NCBI GenBank assembly: GCA_961205875.1
Contig: OY540812.1
Coordinates: forward strand, 8,866,001 to 8,930,000
DNA from: Sialis fuliginosa
Taxonomy: Eukaryota; Arthropoda; Insecta; Megaloptera; Sialidae
DNA length: 64,000 bases
Direction: 5' to 3'
Shown here: piece after piece, positions 47,750 through 59,340 of the stretch
How the letters are laid out: each line of letters opens with the position of its first letter
Numbering within the stretch: position 1 is the stretch's first letter
Translations under genes and position numbers: made by a program
Notes under the pieces: model-generated
Databases searched by the model: none
Seen by the model: the letters and a program-made list of their open reading frames with translations, nothing else
Told to the model about the DNA's origin: nothing

Positions 47750-47960
47750 CACAACACTAAAGAGCGCCGCGCGCGCCCTCTTCCTACCTTCCCGACAACA
47801 ACATCTCCTTTGTGAGAGGCAGTGCCGAAACACGCGTCTATTGTGGGGCCTGATGACATTTCAAACATTTAATTAGCTCCAGGAATGATACGGTTTTATT
47901 TCGAGTTCATTAGCAAACTCCGCATGCTGCTGCAAAGCTGTTCTATTTAATTTGTTATTT
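47750..47960. promoter_or_regulatory. GC-rich island, candidate conserved non-coding element
   Basis: It contains GAGCGCCGCGCGCGCCCTC, CCTTCCCGACAACAACATC, GAGGCAGTGCCGAAACACGC, TTGTGGGGCC and then TGATGACATTTC and ACATTTAATTAGCTCC (TAATTA core). A 64-codon minus frame lies across it with no recognised product. Enhancer function is inferred. Confidence 0.33.
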
Positions 47961-48629
47961 GTGCACGAAACGCACGCACGCACAGACACACATGTTGTTG
48001 TTGTTCTTAAATGTGTTTGTGTAAATTTCTATGACATCGGTTAATAGATGTCTATTTTCCGTCCTTGGAGTTGTTGATTTTAAATTAATATGTAAATTTA
48101 AGTTTTAGATAATTATATCTTTTTACTAAATTTCCACAAGGTTTTGTCCGTGTATATTTCAAAATCGATGAATGTCTGCACAACTGGCTCCTTTACAAGT
48201 AAAATAGTACGTCTCCATCGTCAGTGAAAATGGTTTATTTACATAAACATCACAACTTCTATTGAGTATCCTGATCTAATTATTTTCTAAACTAATCGAA
48301 TTTTATTATTATTCTTTACTGAAATGTGAAAAATATCAAAAATGCGATACGGGATGAAACCCAAAAAAAATTAGCATTGTTATTTTCTACTTGTACGAAA
48401 GTGAATTAAATTTAAAAAAAAAACATCTGCCAAGTGAATGCACAGTGCTTCATCGTGGTAAATTCATCAAAGAGAGTTAATTATCAAACAATTTTGACAA
48501 TTTCAACCTAATTTTTTTTATTATGCAAACGACAAAATGACATTTAAAACGTCAAATCGACATTTACTATGTCAAAGTAAATATTACTTTTAAAAAATGA
48601 CGATTTTTTAAAGCAAATAGAGATTTTAT

Positions 48630-48780
48630 AAGGGAATATTTTACAACAAACGTTGTGGACCTATATTAAAGGAAATTGAATGCTTTACAGACAGACGCGG
48701 AACGAAAAGTGTTTGTCTTGACCTGAAACGGAAAGATCAATTTAAAATTTTTAAATCGGAGAACAATTTTTTTATCAATA
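48630..48780 (+). mobile_element. Dispersed repeat (LINE-tail type), shorter copy
   Basis: 'cggaacgaaaagtgtttgtc' and 'gaaacggaaagatcaattta' followed by 'ttttaaatcggagaac' match 62855-62948 with only a few differences over about 90 bases. Upstream, TTTTACAACAAACGTTG also matches (62640), but the roughly 200 bases between are missing here. Two copies in the same orientation define a repeat family; a LINE 3' end is likely. Confidence 0.55.
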
Positions 48781-50025
48781 ATTATTATTTGTAATATTTA
48801 AATTTATAATTAACACTCAAGTTGCTCCCCTCTCTATTGCTTGTATGTAAGTATATTCCACTGAGACAATGATTGTTAGCAAATATCGATAATAATACGT
48901 ACTCAATACATGTAACAACAAAAAAGAAACATGTGGTTTGCAAGAACCACTTTACAATAAATGAACTCTCCACACTATATCACCGAAACTGTTGACAAAA
49001 GGTCTGGACGTACAAACATTTGATACGCAAGGCCTTTGTTAAATGTCCCCACAATACATTGTATAAATACATTTTAATTCTCTGCGAAATCATTAAGTTT
49101 TTATTTTGAACTTCGTGTCCCTCGACAAATACTGTCTTTCAAAGAAAGACAATAAAGTTACAATATATTTTAAATCAGGCGATTTTTTCTTTCAACAAGT
49201 GAACTTTTGCAATTGTCGATAAAAAAAGATGGGATATTGTTTAGCTTTTAGTTTTGGTATAAGCGTCTTTGTCTAGTTGTAATAAAAAAGTGAATTTAAA
49301 AGTACATTTAAGCCTATGGCGAATTGAACAAGTGTGCATTTTCGTACATGCATAATACACATCCGCAACTATATGCACCCTAGGTTCCATTGTGTTTGGG
49401 GATGCATCAAACATGATCAAGGATAAATATTGACAGAATCGATAGATGATTTTAAAGTCACTGGACATTCAGTAAGATAAAACAACTTGTGTACTACTGT
49501 GAAAAAAAATACTGAGAAATGAAAAACGTCGTGAACAGAGCAAGCTTGGGAAAATTGACTTATGCTGCATGCCAAAGTCTTTAAACTTTAATTAGGTATT
49601 ATTATAAATGGCAGTTTTATTATAATTATTAATTAAATATAGGTATGTATAATATAAGCAATACAAAATTATTTAGATTTTGTAAACTGTTATTATTATT
49701 TGGAATAATGTAATCTTATTTAAGTCATAGTTTTCTCCTTATCGTTAGTCACATGATTTAAAAAAATGGATACAGCCATCTGTCTGTCTAGAAAATATCT
49801 TACACTGTCATTAAAGGACTCTCATTGATCAAATCCAGGGTTACCAAACAGTTCTAGATAAACTATAAGTACCTATTATTTGTGAAACTAGCGGTAGATA
49901 TTTTAACCTAAATAAATAAATATCAAAATATAAATACCCCAAATTGTAAAAAAAAAACACTACATTGGGAAATGGTAAAATTTATTTTAAAAATCAATTA
50001 TATTCGCAGCGTTACTAATTATGCT
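48781..50025. other. AT-rich non-coding stretch
   Basis: No gene or element is recognised. Positions 49300-49420 are mildly complex. Confidence 0.45.
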
Positions 50026-50029
50026 TTTA

Positions 50030-50280
50030 TATTTTATAAACATCTGTACGTAGATGATTCGTTACATACACACGGGAATCAATCGTTAGACGAATGTGTC
50101 AATGTGTGCATGGATCTGTACCAATCATTAATGCTATTGTGGTCGGGTGTCGCTGTCCCGCTTCTTTCAACGTCCTCCCAAAGTCACCCGTGGGGGTTAC
50201 ACGAGCAAACAGACACCGCCAGTGACGTCAGTACATAATATACTGTGTTACCCTCTCAGTTAAATCATAGGCGCGCGTTT
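50030..50280. promoter_or_regulatory. Complex island, candidate conserved non-coding element
   Basis: ATCAATCGTTAGACGAATGT, ACCAATCATTAATGC, GTGGTCGGGTGTCGCTG, GTCCTCCCAAAGTCACCC and CCGCCAGTGACGTCAGTAC (a full CRE core TGACGTCA) are packed in 250 bases. An 88-codon frame from 49972 crosses it; its translation has no family I know. Probably regulatory. Confidence 0.33.
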
Positions 50281-51375
50281 ATTAATTTTAAATAGTTTAA
50301 AATAGTTTAAATAGTTTTTAAGAACTTGAGTTTATTTTGTAACGCGTCCATTTGATAAATACATCTCTTTAAAAATTCATAAATTATTTAAAGTCAAATC
50401 TAGATCGTTGTAGTGATTTGAATATGTTGTATTTAAAAACATTTGTTTGTACCTACATCAAAGAACAGTTTTATTTATTAAACACTTCCCAAAAAATTAA
50501 AATAATTTGTAATTTTTCGAAAATGTTTTTTTACTTTTTAAAATTAAACCTATTATAGCTACCTATACATATTGCTGAATTTAATTTTAATACGTATAGT
50601 TATATATAAATTCTTCTGTATAGTTAAATATACATAAATATTATGTTTTATTTTCTAAACAAATATTATTTCTAATTTTCTATTTCATTAAAATTATATA
50701 AATATAACTCCTCTGTAATCCTCACCATAACTGTTTCTTTAATTTTCAAAAGTTTACTTATTGAATTTTCTCTGAGTAGTTTTAAAAATAAATATTGAAA
50801 CTTGTAATGAAACAGCAATTCAATAAAATAAAGAAATTGTACTGAAAAACCAATATACCTACTTACTTTATTTTTCTAAGATCTCATTGTTTTTATACCA
50901 AACTTGTTACTTCAAATCCAATATAGTAAATTCTATTATACTTTTTTCACCTCTTAAGAGAATAAAGAATTAGCTTTATCCATTATTATTTACTACTTCG
51001 ATTACACTTGATGTAACATCAGAAGAGTGTTTTTTGTTTTATATTTTATTACCATTACATCTACTATCATATCAATAGCGGATTTTGTAATTATAGAGGA
51101 AGTAAACATTCAAAAAGGTTTTTGATGGTCTAACCCGCCTAACCAAACCCAAATAGTACAAATATGTGTAAAAATAATACAATAATTTGTTGCACCCTTA
51201 GTTCGTACATAAATTACAAAACAGTACAACAAACTATAAATTTAACACACACGTATTTTTATTTACATTTTCATTTAGTTCTTTTAATCTTCCAGAGATT
51301 TATATTCTGTGCATTAAAACTAAAACCGTACAGTGTCTATCACCAACCGATAATCCAGGCCTGCATTAACATTCT
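50281..51375. other. AT-rich non-coding stretch
   Basis: No feature is recognised beyond TTTAAA-type simple words near 50290. Confidence 0.5.
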
Positions 51376-51379
51376 AAAG

Positions 51380-51520
51380 CAAATAATGGGTGCGTCCACG
51401 CCCATGGCACCCCATAAGTGCGCGATGACTTAGCAGGGGTGTCCATCTGTGCGCGCTGTAACAATGGCCTACTGCCACTGCGGATGTCAGACGTAGTGCT
51501 TTATGGCTCAGTTGGGAATC
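51380..51520. promoter_or_regulatory. GC-rich island with CACGCCC box
   Basis: GTGCGTCCACGCCCATGG, GCACCCCATAAGTGCGCGATG, CTGTGCGCGCTGTAACAATGG (with a Sox-like ACAATGG) and CTGCCACTGCGGATGTC follow one another. CCACGCCC fits Sp1/KLF-type zinc fingers. The 89-codon frame ending at 51433 is mostly in A/T-rich flank and not convincing. Confidence 0.33.
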
Positions 51521-52232
51521 ATCGTGAAATATTTCTTATGAGCCTGACCTATACTTGCATATGATATGTGTTTTTTTGTTTGTTTGTCAAATGGATTAAA
51601 TGGGTTTTAAATACAGTAATTAAATAGATTTCGCTATATATTTTTTTTGTAGAATCTTTCTGAGGGTATGTGTATAAAACTATAAACTATGTATTTTTTA
51701 ATCTAATCTAAAAGTTTATATTTTAATAGTATTTGCAAATCGTGTCAAAAATTTACACTAGTAGTGTAAATAAATTGCAGATGTAAAATATAATCTAATT
51801 ACAGAAATAAAATCGTATTGGTCAATGTTAAATAGTTAGATGCAGTGTTTTTTTCCGAATAACTGAACTGTGTAGAAACAGAGAAATAAGAGATTAATAT
51901 AATCACAACTTTAATATCCGGTACTATTAACGAGCAAGCACATTCAAATGAGGTTCTAAACCTATCTGATAGTTCTCTTGAAGTTTCACGAAGTGTTTGA
52001 CAAGTTTCGCGCTGATATTATGAAAATTATTTTGTACGGTCAGAATTGTCTACTGTGTTACAATAAGTTGAAATATCACTGCTCTAAATTCCATAACTAA
52101 TCCATAGGTACTATCACAGAATGAATACCCCATTTGAAAGTGCTTGTTAGCTAGCAAATTTGTAAGCTTCTTTGTATTACCGGACATTAATATTATAATC
52201 GATTAGAAGGAAGGTTAGATATACCTTATTTC
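51521..52232. other. AT-rich non-coding stretch
   Basis: No feature is recognised. ACACTAGTAGTGT, a small palindrome, lies near 51756. Confidence 0.45.
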
Positions 52233-52484
52233 CGGTATTGTAAAGATTTTTCTCTTGAGCAATAACTAAGCTAACGCTATCAGATATTTCTAATAAATGG
52301 CATGGTTTATATAAAATAATGGTTAAGTAGAAATTATCCATCTAAAAGCAGTGTTGACAAGTGTATATTATCAAATGCATAGCATTTACAATATTTTACA
52401 TTTATTATCACAATCTCGAGCAAATTCGATTTATCATCTCGCAGATAGCGTTAGCTCAGTTTTTTCTCTTCTTTATAATACCCG
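52233..52484. mobile_element. MITE, CGGTATTATAAAGAA family, copy 3
   Basis: The left end CGGTATTGTAAAGATTTTTC is inverted at the right as TTCTTTATAATACCCG. The arms also share GCTAACGCTATC against GATAGCGTTAGC, and TCTCGCAGATAGCG matches copy 2's TCTCGCAGATAGC. Copy 3 lacks the GC-rich core of the other two. The 78-codon frame over it is a shadow. Confidence 0.7.
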
Positions 52485-52894
52485 TTCTTATCCATTCATT
52501 TTTATTAATTTATCAGAACTTATTTTAGCAAATAACATTACTTTATTACAAAGACCTGACTTCCAATTAGATAAAATGCATTTATAATTTGCATTCAATC
52601 GTTACATCAAATTCGAAATCAAGTATTGCGATCATAAAACGTATTATTTCATTAATGACTTGCACGTACAAACACATGGACACATTTACAAACATTCGCT
52701 AATGGAAAACATGTCACAGCTAGTGAAGTCACTACAAATACACGCACGACAAATAAAAACGAATTCATCATAACTAATAGTGTTTACATTGAGGATCTGA
52801 ATTAATGATATGCAAGTGAGTCAACACGGGGACACCTCCGCAATCAGTGGTGGCCTATGAATGGAACGTAATGAGGTACAGAGTTAACTAATAA
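52485..52894. other. AT-rich stretch, mildly complex toward the right
   Basis: No gene is seen. Positions 52800-52880 (AACACGGGGACACCTCCGC) are GC-richer, with no recognised motif. Confidence 0.4.
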
Positions 52895-53042
52895 TCTATA
52901 CTAATATTATAAATGCGAAAGTAGCTCTTGGTAGGGAGATAGCTTACATCCTGAAGAAGGACATAGGCTGCTTTGTATCGCTAAAATTGATTAGATAAAA
53001 AAATTCAAATTCCGCGCAGACGAAGTCGCGGGTATCAGCTAG
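52895..53042 (+). mobile_element. Short complete non-autonomous Helitron
   Basis: It starts TCTATACTAATATTATAAAT and ends in CAGCTAG. It is preceded by A and followed by T, as Helitrons insert between A and T. Eleven bases before the end stands a stem CCGCG (53012-53016) / CGCGG (53027-53031), the expected 3' hairpin. At 148 bases it carries no protein. This TCTATACTAATATTATAAA start with a GACGAAGTCGCGGG hairpin zone is typical of moths and butterflies and is the best taxonomic clue in the window. Confidence 0.85.
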
Positions 53043-53120
53043 TATTCAATAAATATGGAAATTCGTTCGATGAATAATACTGGTAATGATTTATAATATT
53101 TATAAAATATTATTTGACAT

Positions 53121-53622
53121 TAGGGGTCATCCATAAATTACGTTACACGTTAAGGGGCGGAGGGGAGGGTACTCTACAAAGTTTGACATGGTGTAACAAG
53201 GGGAGGGGGGCAGGAGTCACAAAGTTCATGACGTCACATCTAAAAAAATGAAAACAATGAATTTTATATGAATTCTTAGAGCAAAAATTTGAAGAAAAAT
53301 TACTATAATACTAGTAACTCGACACCGGTGAAGAGTTGTTTGGAAATTTTCAAAAGCGCTTGGTCAAATTTCATATAATTTTTATTAATAAATGAAAAAA
53401 ATTATATACATTAAAAATAATATTAACAGCCAAGGACAATGAAAGAATATTTTTTTTGGTTGATTTTGAGTGCTTACTTATTATTTCGAAACTTGTGTGA
53501 CATCACAACAGAGGTGGGAGGGTCACACGAATGTGACAACCTGTGACAAGGACGGGCGGGGGGGGGGGGGGGGGGTCTAAAAACCATGAATATTGTGTGA
53601 CATAATTTATGGATAGTCCCTT
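53121..53622. mobile_element. MITE with CATCCATAAATTACG termini, copy 2
   Basis: Left TAGGGGTCATCCATAAATTACG is inverted at the right as TGACATAATTTATGGAT then AGTCCC. It has the same layout as 921-1227: paired 'gtgacaagg' words, G-rich blocks inside both ends (including an uninterrupted G run near 53553-53573) and an A/T-rich middle about 200 bases longer. It is non-coding. The G runs could form quadruplexes and may be imprecisely sequenced. Confidence 0.8.
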
Positions 53623-53975
53623 ATAAATAAAATTTTATATATTTTTTTCAAAATATATGTAACTCACCCCTGACAAAAGTGCACTCTTACTTGAACTCAC
53701 GATCATACACGCTTACGATTCAAGATTTAAAAATTATTTTCGCTCACGCCTGGGACCAGAAAAATTTCCGCACCCAACTATAATCCAGAAGTCAACCGTT
53801 ACAAACTTAACCATGGAAAAAGTTAAAACATTTTAGCAAATCTGTATTGTAGTTATCACTTCATTTATTATATACATATATCTATGGTTCACATTACTTA
53901 TTAACAGTAAATTTTTACAATTTTTTTTGATACTTTACAGCACATATACTAATTAATAATTAAGTAATTAGATAT
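53623..53975. other. AT-rich non-coding stretch
   Basis: No feature is recognised. Confidence 0.45.
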
Positions 53976-53979
53976 CGAT

Positions 53980-54200
53980 GATTACGAACACCCACACACA
54001 GACTGCCACTGCATTCAATGCGTGGTATATGACAGGTAGTATATGGCGAACACCACCTGCAAATAATTTATTGTGAAGGGGTTGAAGTTCGCCGACCAAC
54101 ACATCGCCGCTCGTGTTGTGTTGTATTTGTGCAGTTCAGAAAATTGCCAGTATCTGTAAGGGGTGGAGGTGTTGGCTTTTACACTAATTCTCATGTTATG
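53980..54200. promoter_or_regulatory. Complex island, candidate enhancer
   Basis: It contains ACACCCACACACAGACTGCC, ATGCGTGGTATATGACAGG, GCGAACACCACCTGC (an E-box), GAAGTTCGCCGACCAAC, CATCGCCGCTCGTGTTGTG and GTAAGGGGTGGAGGTG. There is no open frame of note. The complexity contrast with its flanks is strong. Confidence 0.3.
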
Positions 54201-54514
54201 GTTTAAGGTAACGACGTTAAAAGGTGTTTGTAAAGTTTAATTAGGAGTTAGAGGTTATGTAGAAATGGGGTATCGTATACTCATTAAATAATAGGATACT
54301 TCGATATTACATATAGAAAATGTTTTGTAAAGAAAGCTTAACCGTGCAACTTTGCAAAGATTCGTAGCTGTTAATTACAAAAGTTTTGCGTTATAGTATC
54401 TAAGTTTATGATAATGTGAATGAAACGTTATTAATAGTTGCGGTACCCAAAGCTCTTTATAAAAGTTATAAGAAATGTATTTACTACATTATATTATACA
54501 TATTGCAAAGAGGT
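54201..54514. other. AT-rich non-coding stretch
   Basis: No feature is recognised. Confidence 0.4.
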
Positions 54515-54640
54515 ATATAAAAATATGATTGTCTGTGTTCGATAATCTCAAATACTACTGAACCGATTTTGATTAAACTTTCTCTAGAGTCTAGAGTATT
54601 CCTTGGGATCCAAGAAGTGATAAAAGCTATGCATAATCAC
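54515..54640 (+). mobile_element. Worn Helitron- or LINE-like relic
   Basis: 'attgtctgtgttcgataatctcaaatactactgaaccgatttt' followed by 'gattaaactt' matches the region just inside the 5' end of the lepidopteran-type repeats (compare 7470-7530). The ends are not preserved. Confidence 0.4.
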
Positions 54641-56012
54641 GCTATCTATTCAGAATGCTGAGCAGTGATTTGGGAGCTTTAAAGTTCTACTACAGCTAAA
54701 ATATATATTAAATGCATATATGTATGTATTTGAAACTTATGAAAATGTTCAATTAGTTCTACATAACAGTAATAAGTTTGTTTCATTAATCAATTTCATG
54801 TTGACTATCACCAACAAAGTATATTTATTACTGATAGGTTATAAAAACGATATCCACACAGGCAAGAAGGAAAGTAAAAACTTGACGCAAACCAGAGAAA
54901 AATTTCATTCATAATTTAATGCGATATACTGACAAAATATCAATATACATATGTATGGTTGAATTATTTTTTTCAGGTGATATTCCGGCATCCACTAACT
55001 AGTAATATTGCTTTAACAAAACCTTAGTTAAAATAGCTGATAGGTATAATAAAACAAAATTACAAATAATTCAACCATTTTAAATTTAATTTAAATTAAA
55101 AATAAAAGTTTATTATTTTTGTTTTTATGTACTCATATAATTTCATACACAGGAATTCTTTTATGAATCGATGAAATTTTAGGCTTGCACAATGAACTCT
55201 CGGCTTTCTACATAAAACCCTAAATATATTCACATAGATTTAACAGCGATTTCAACTTTACCGAAAACAATAGAATTAAAAACTTATTCATTTCCATATT
55301 AATTTCAACAACTCCATTATAAATTCATTGTTTGTAATTTTGATGCTGCGTAATAAAGTTGCATTTAATACTATTTAAACCAGCCATTACACTATATAGT
55401 ATATATACGTACCATTTTCAAAACAAATACTTTCCCCTTTTGAATCGGATTAACAATGTGCCCTCACACTTACCGGCTTTTGTAAAAGCCATATTAAGGG
55501 AAAGTATTTCATTCACGGGGACCAGCTCGCAGTACTTGACTCCATTTTCCTATTTCCTGTAGAGTTTTCCTACCCTCAATCAACAATGATTCTTATATCC
55601 GATATTTGTGTCATTTCTCACAACGCTATTCTTTTTACAAAACACCTTCACCTAACGCCATCTTTGTTACCTCTAGGAAGAGTGTATCTATTGCACTTTG
55701 TTGGATATAAATGCAAGTATACACATCATTTTTCTCAACTAGATTTACTTTTCAAACCCATAAATTATAGGTTTTTCTTTCTCTTTCTATGTCTACAAAG
55801 ATTTGCATCTTTCCCGCCAAGAATCGCAATTGCTTTTATACGGTGCAACTAAAGTATACTATATATGGTATTAAAGTTCCTTCTAGCTTCACATTTAATA
55901 TTATTCTTTATACATACGTATAAATACATTATTTGTCGTCAGTAAACAGTAAAAACTGAATTTCATTTTTTTTAACTCCATAAAATCGTTATTCAATAGT
56001 ACAGATATAGAG
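54641..56012. other. AT-rich non-coding stretch
   Basis: No gene is seen. Adjacent frames of 67 and 88 codons at 55359 and 55586 lie in slightly C-richer sequence (55430-55850). Their translations are L/S/F-rich without a family, so I leave them unannotated. Confidence 0.4.
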
Positions 56013-57464
56013 CAAGAGCCCGTGAGTGCCAGACCTTCGGATTTTTATAAAAGCTGAAAGTTCTTCTATGTGTGTCCCTAGTACAGGTAAGAATGATCCC
56101 CACTCATGAAGCTGAGGCAGCGGTGGCTTTGGCAGGTAACAGGTAACAAAGGTGTGTAAAATTCCATCTCAAATTCATCATGAAATAAAACTGAATTTTT
56201 TTATATTTGATTCATAATAATATCAAAACTCGCGTTACTCATTGCCAGACAGTTAGTATGGTTACAACCCTCTGCCAGACACCCCTAAACTATTATAATT
56301 TATAATTATACTTACGTTATATTATAAAACCTAAATTTTGTATATAATTTTTTGGGAGCCTATTAAACTATGTTTACATAGTAGCCGGACAGTTTCGAAG
56401 GTTCTATCATCTTGCCAGACGCATTCAAATTGAGCAGTAATCGGGAGAGCAAGGAGCGTATACAGTAACTAGTGCGAGTGAAACAGAGCGCTTGGTCTAT
56501 TGCGGCCCTTCACTGCGCATCAGCTGCTGTTTATTGTAATCATTTGGTGAACGGTTATGCTCATAATAAACGTATTATTTTTCTGTGCAGTTTATAAAAT
56601 ATGGATATATTGACGATAACGATGAAAATATTTAGATTTAATTAAAATAAATGAATTTCTCTGTAAATTTCTTATCTAAAAAAAAAATGTGTCCTTTGGT
56701 TTAATAAACAATAAAATTTGATTTACTTTGATTCATTGGCTTTATAATTTTAATAGCTTTGAAAATAATAAACTTCTTAAAAATGAAAAATAATATCAAT
56801 TAAATTATTAGATTTTCGACATGATTGACATTGTATTAGAAAAATTTAACTGAGTATTATTTTAAATATTTGTTATTCAAACTGTAAAAATTTATTTAAT
56901 GAAATTTCTGGATTAAGAAAAAAATAAACTGCACAATTTGAAATTAATAACAGTGGATGCACAGTGAAGGGCCGCAATAGACCAAGCGCTCTGTTTCACT
57001 CGCACTAGTTACTGTATACGCTCCTTGCTCTCCCTATTACTGCTCAATTTGAATGCGTCTGGCAAGATGATAGAACCTTCGAAACTGTCCGGCTACTATG
57101 TAAACATAGTTTAATAGGCTCCCAAAAAATTATATATAAAATTTAGGTTTTATAATATAACGTAAGTATAATTATAAATTATAATAGTTTAGGGGTGTCC
57201 GGCAGAGGGTTGTAACCATACTAACTGTCTGGCAATGAGTAACGCGAGTTTTGATATTATTATGAATCAAATATAAAAAAATTCAGTTTTATTTCATGAT
57301 GAATTTGAGATGGAATTTTACACACCTTTGTTACCTGTTACCTGCCAAAGCCACCGCTGCCTCAGCTTCATGAGTGGGGATCATTCTTACCTGTACTAGG
57401 GACACACATAGAAGAACTTTCAGCTTTTATAAAAATCCGAAGGTCTGGCACTCACGGGCTCTTG
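56013..57464. mobile_element. Long palindrome element with repeated TGCCAGAC motif
   Basis: The left arm begins CAAGAGCCCGTGAGTGCCAG and the right arm ends CTGGCACTCACGGGCTCTTG. The arms (about 56013-56535 and 56945-57464) match base for base except for a few single differences, so the element is young. The loop is about 410 A/T-rich bases. In each arm TGCCAGAC recurs (56027, 56243, 56273, 56413, plus the variant AGCCGGAC at 56393), like the sub-terminal binding sites of DNA transposases. TA stands two to three bases outside the match on both sides, but no clear target duplication is seen. No transposase is present and the superfamily is unknown. The 68-codon frame at 57374 crosses the right end and is a shadow. 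Confidence 0.85.
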
Positions 57465-58404
57465 GACTAATATTTATAAGAATATGCGGCAGTATTTCTA
57501 ACATTTTTTTGGTTTGTATTTTAATCTATATTACAGATTTTTTCATATCATCTTTTGTTCACTCAAATATTCTTGACTAATCTAAAAATAATTTTAAAAA
57601 ATTATAAGGAAACACATATGCAATAGTATTATACCATATATTACCTATTATTGTATACCGTGAGTAGAAGGAAATCTTGTTGAATTGATATTTCCGTTTC
57701 AGTTTTTCTTTTTCTACCCATGACTCAATTGTACGTTTTTGGGTGCTCTTTCTACCTTTTTACCGACTGCATTTCACTGCACAATAAGAATTTTCTCCCC
57801 CCAACAGTACCATTTATAGCAAACTATTATCAACTTCGATTTAGTTTAGAATTCTCAAATGGTTTCTTGAAGTCGCAGCTAACTACGTAGTAGCTTTATA
57901 AAAGTTTCCCAAAGTTCTTTCCCATTCAGATAAAATATTGTTTAAACCTGACCATTTTAAATTGATTTTATTATATTTAACTTTAAAAATTAATCGTACC
58001 GTACATTTGTAAGATTATACAACGATTCTAGCATTTACCTATATATATTAGATATGCACTGGGTTGATTAAAATATAACCAATCAGTCATTTAAGTAAAA
58101 AAATCATAAAAAAACAATAGTATAATGAATAAATAATTATAAAGCAGAAACCTTAAAAATATCTTTGAATGCTCCTCAGATACCGGTGATTTAATAAATA
58201 CTTGAATCGCAATAGTCGAAATTCAACTAATTTTTACCTGCCTTAACGGCAACATACACATATGATTTTTTATGCGCATCTATGACACAGTACCGTTTCT
58301 AACTTAACCTACTTTTATAACAAAACTTTCCAAATAAAAACAATGCAACTGAACGCGACTTGAAATTTCTATACGCATTCTCTACGTTTGATAGAAACCT
58401 AAAA
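57465..58404. other. AT-rich non-coding stretch
   Basis: No gene is seen. Positions 57700-57800 are mildly complex (TACCGACTGCATTTC, GTACGTTTTTGGGTGC). Confidence 0.4.
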
Positions 58405-58500
58405 CTATTTATTTTTATCGCTTGGTGGCGCTAGGAGTATTGCTGTACTGTTGAACGATGTGAGGGGAAATAAACAAACAGCGAGATGGGAATCTTGTGT
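58405..58500. promoter_or_regulatory. Candidate CTCF-like insulator site
   Basis: TGGTGGCGCTAGGAG (58423-58437) fits the (A/T)GGTGGCGC core bound by insect CTCF. It is followed by GAACGATGTGAGGGG and AAATAAACAAACAGCG (forkhead-like). One good core in 64 kb is only suggestive; an enhancer site or chance are alternatives. Confidence 0.35.
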
Positions 58501-59340
58501 GTATGATATAAGTTTCATTTACCTCTTTTTATAATAAATACTAAAAAAAGTACGACAATTTTCGATGTTCACGTATTAATATATACTTAGATAGATTTAT
58601 CATCGCAACAAAAGAATGTTAAAGAATACGTACACAAACAACACTAATAAATAGGTTAATTAGACTATTACGTTAAAAAGCATATCATTAACAGTTGTAT
58701 CAAAAACAAACCTATTATTCTAAACGCAGAGTAAATGTGTTTCACCAACATTACCCTTTTCGTCAGACTTTCGCAATGTATGCAAATTCGGTATAATCTA
58801 GCAGCAAAGACAGATGTAAATATACATCAAATGTTAATAGACTACTGCTGCCATCTGTATCAAGTGCTCGTAATCCATCTGGAAATCTCCATAACAATCG
58901 TCTCTTCCGCTTCCTGCTACTGTTGCATTTCCCCACATTCATCGAGGTACGTAACTTTGCTGGTGCTTTTGAAAGTCGAACTCGCTAGAAATCTAATATG
59001 CCTTTGTTTATGTATAATTAAATTGTGGTATTTTATGTATTGTCTCTGAATTTTACGCATAGCATGTGTGTTTGCAAGTACATATGTGGAATTGTTTATT
59101 TGTGACATATTTATGTAGTTCGTATTCTGTTACGGTTATTCCACATAGGTATGTAATATGTTGTTCTATTTAAGTGATAGTTAAATATGTTTTTATATTC
59201 TTTAATGAGTAGGTGTGAAAATAAAAACGGCGAAAAGTGGCAAAAATAATATTTTGAGTAAATAAAATTTTCTTGATAAAGTTTCCACCTTTATAAATTG
59301 ATTAGTTTCAAAGACTTGCTCGTTTAAAGCGGTAAATACT
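58501..59340. other. AT-rich stretch, mildly complex at 58840-58960
   Basis: No gene is accepted. A 104-codon frame at 58735 and an opposing 63-codon frame overlap here. The longer translation is C/L/S-rich with no domain. The patch AATCGTCTCTTCCGCTTCCTG may be regulatory. Confidence 0.35.

Noticed and set aside
58735-59049. 104-codon plus-strand frame
   Set aside because: C/L/S-rich translation without motifs, overlapped by an opposing frame. Frames of this length are expected by chance in 64 kb.
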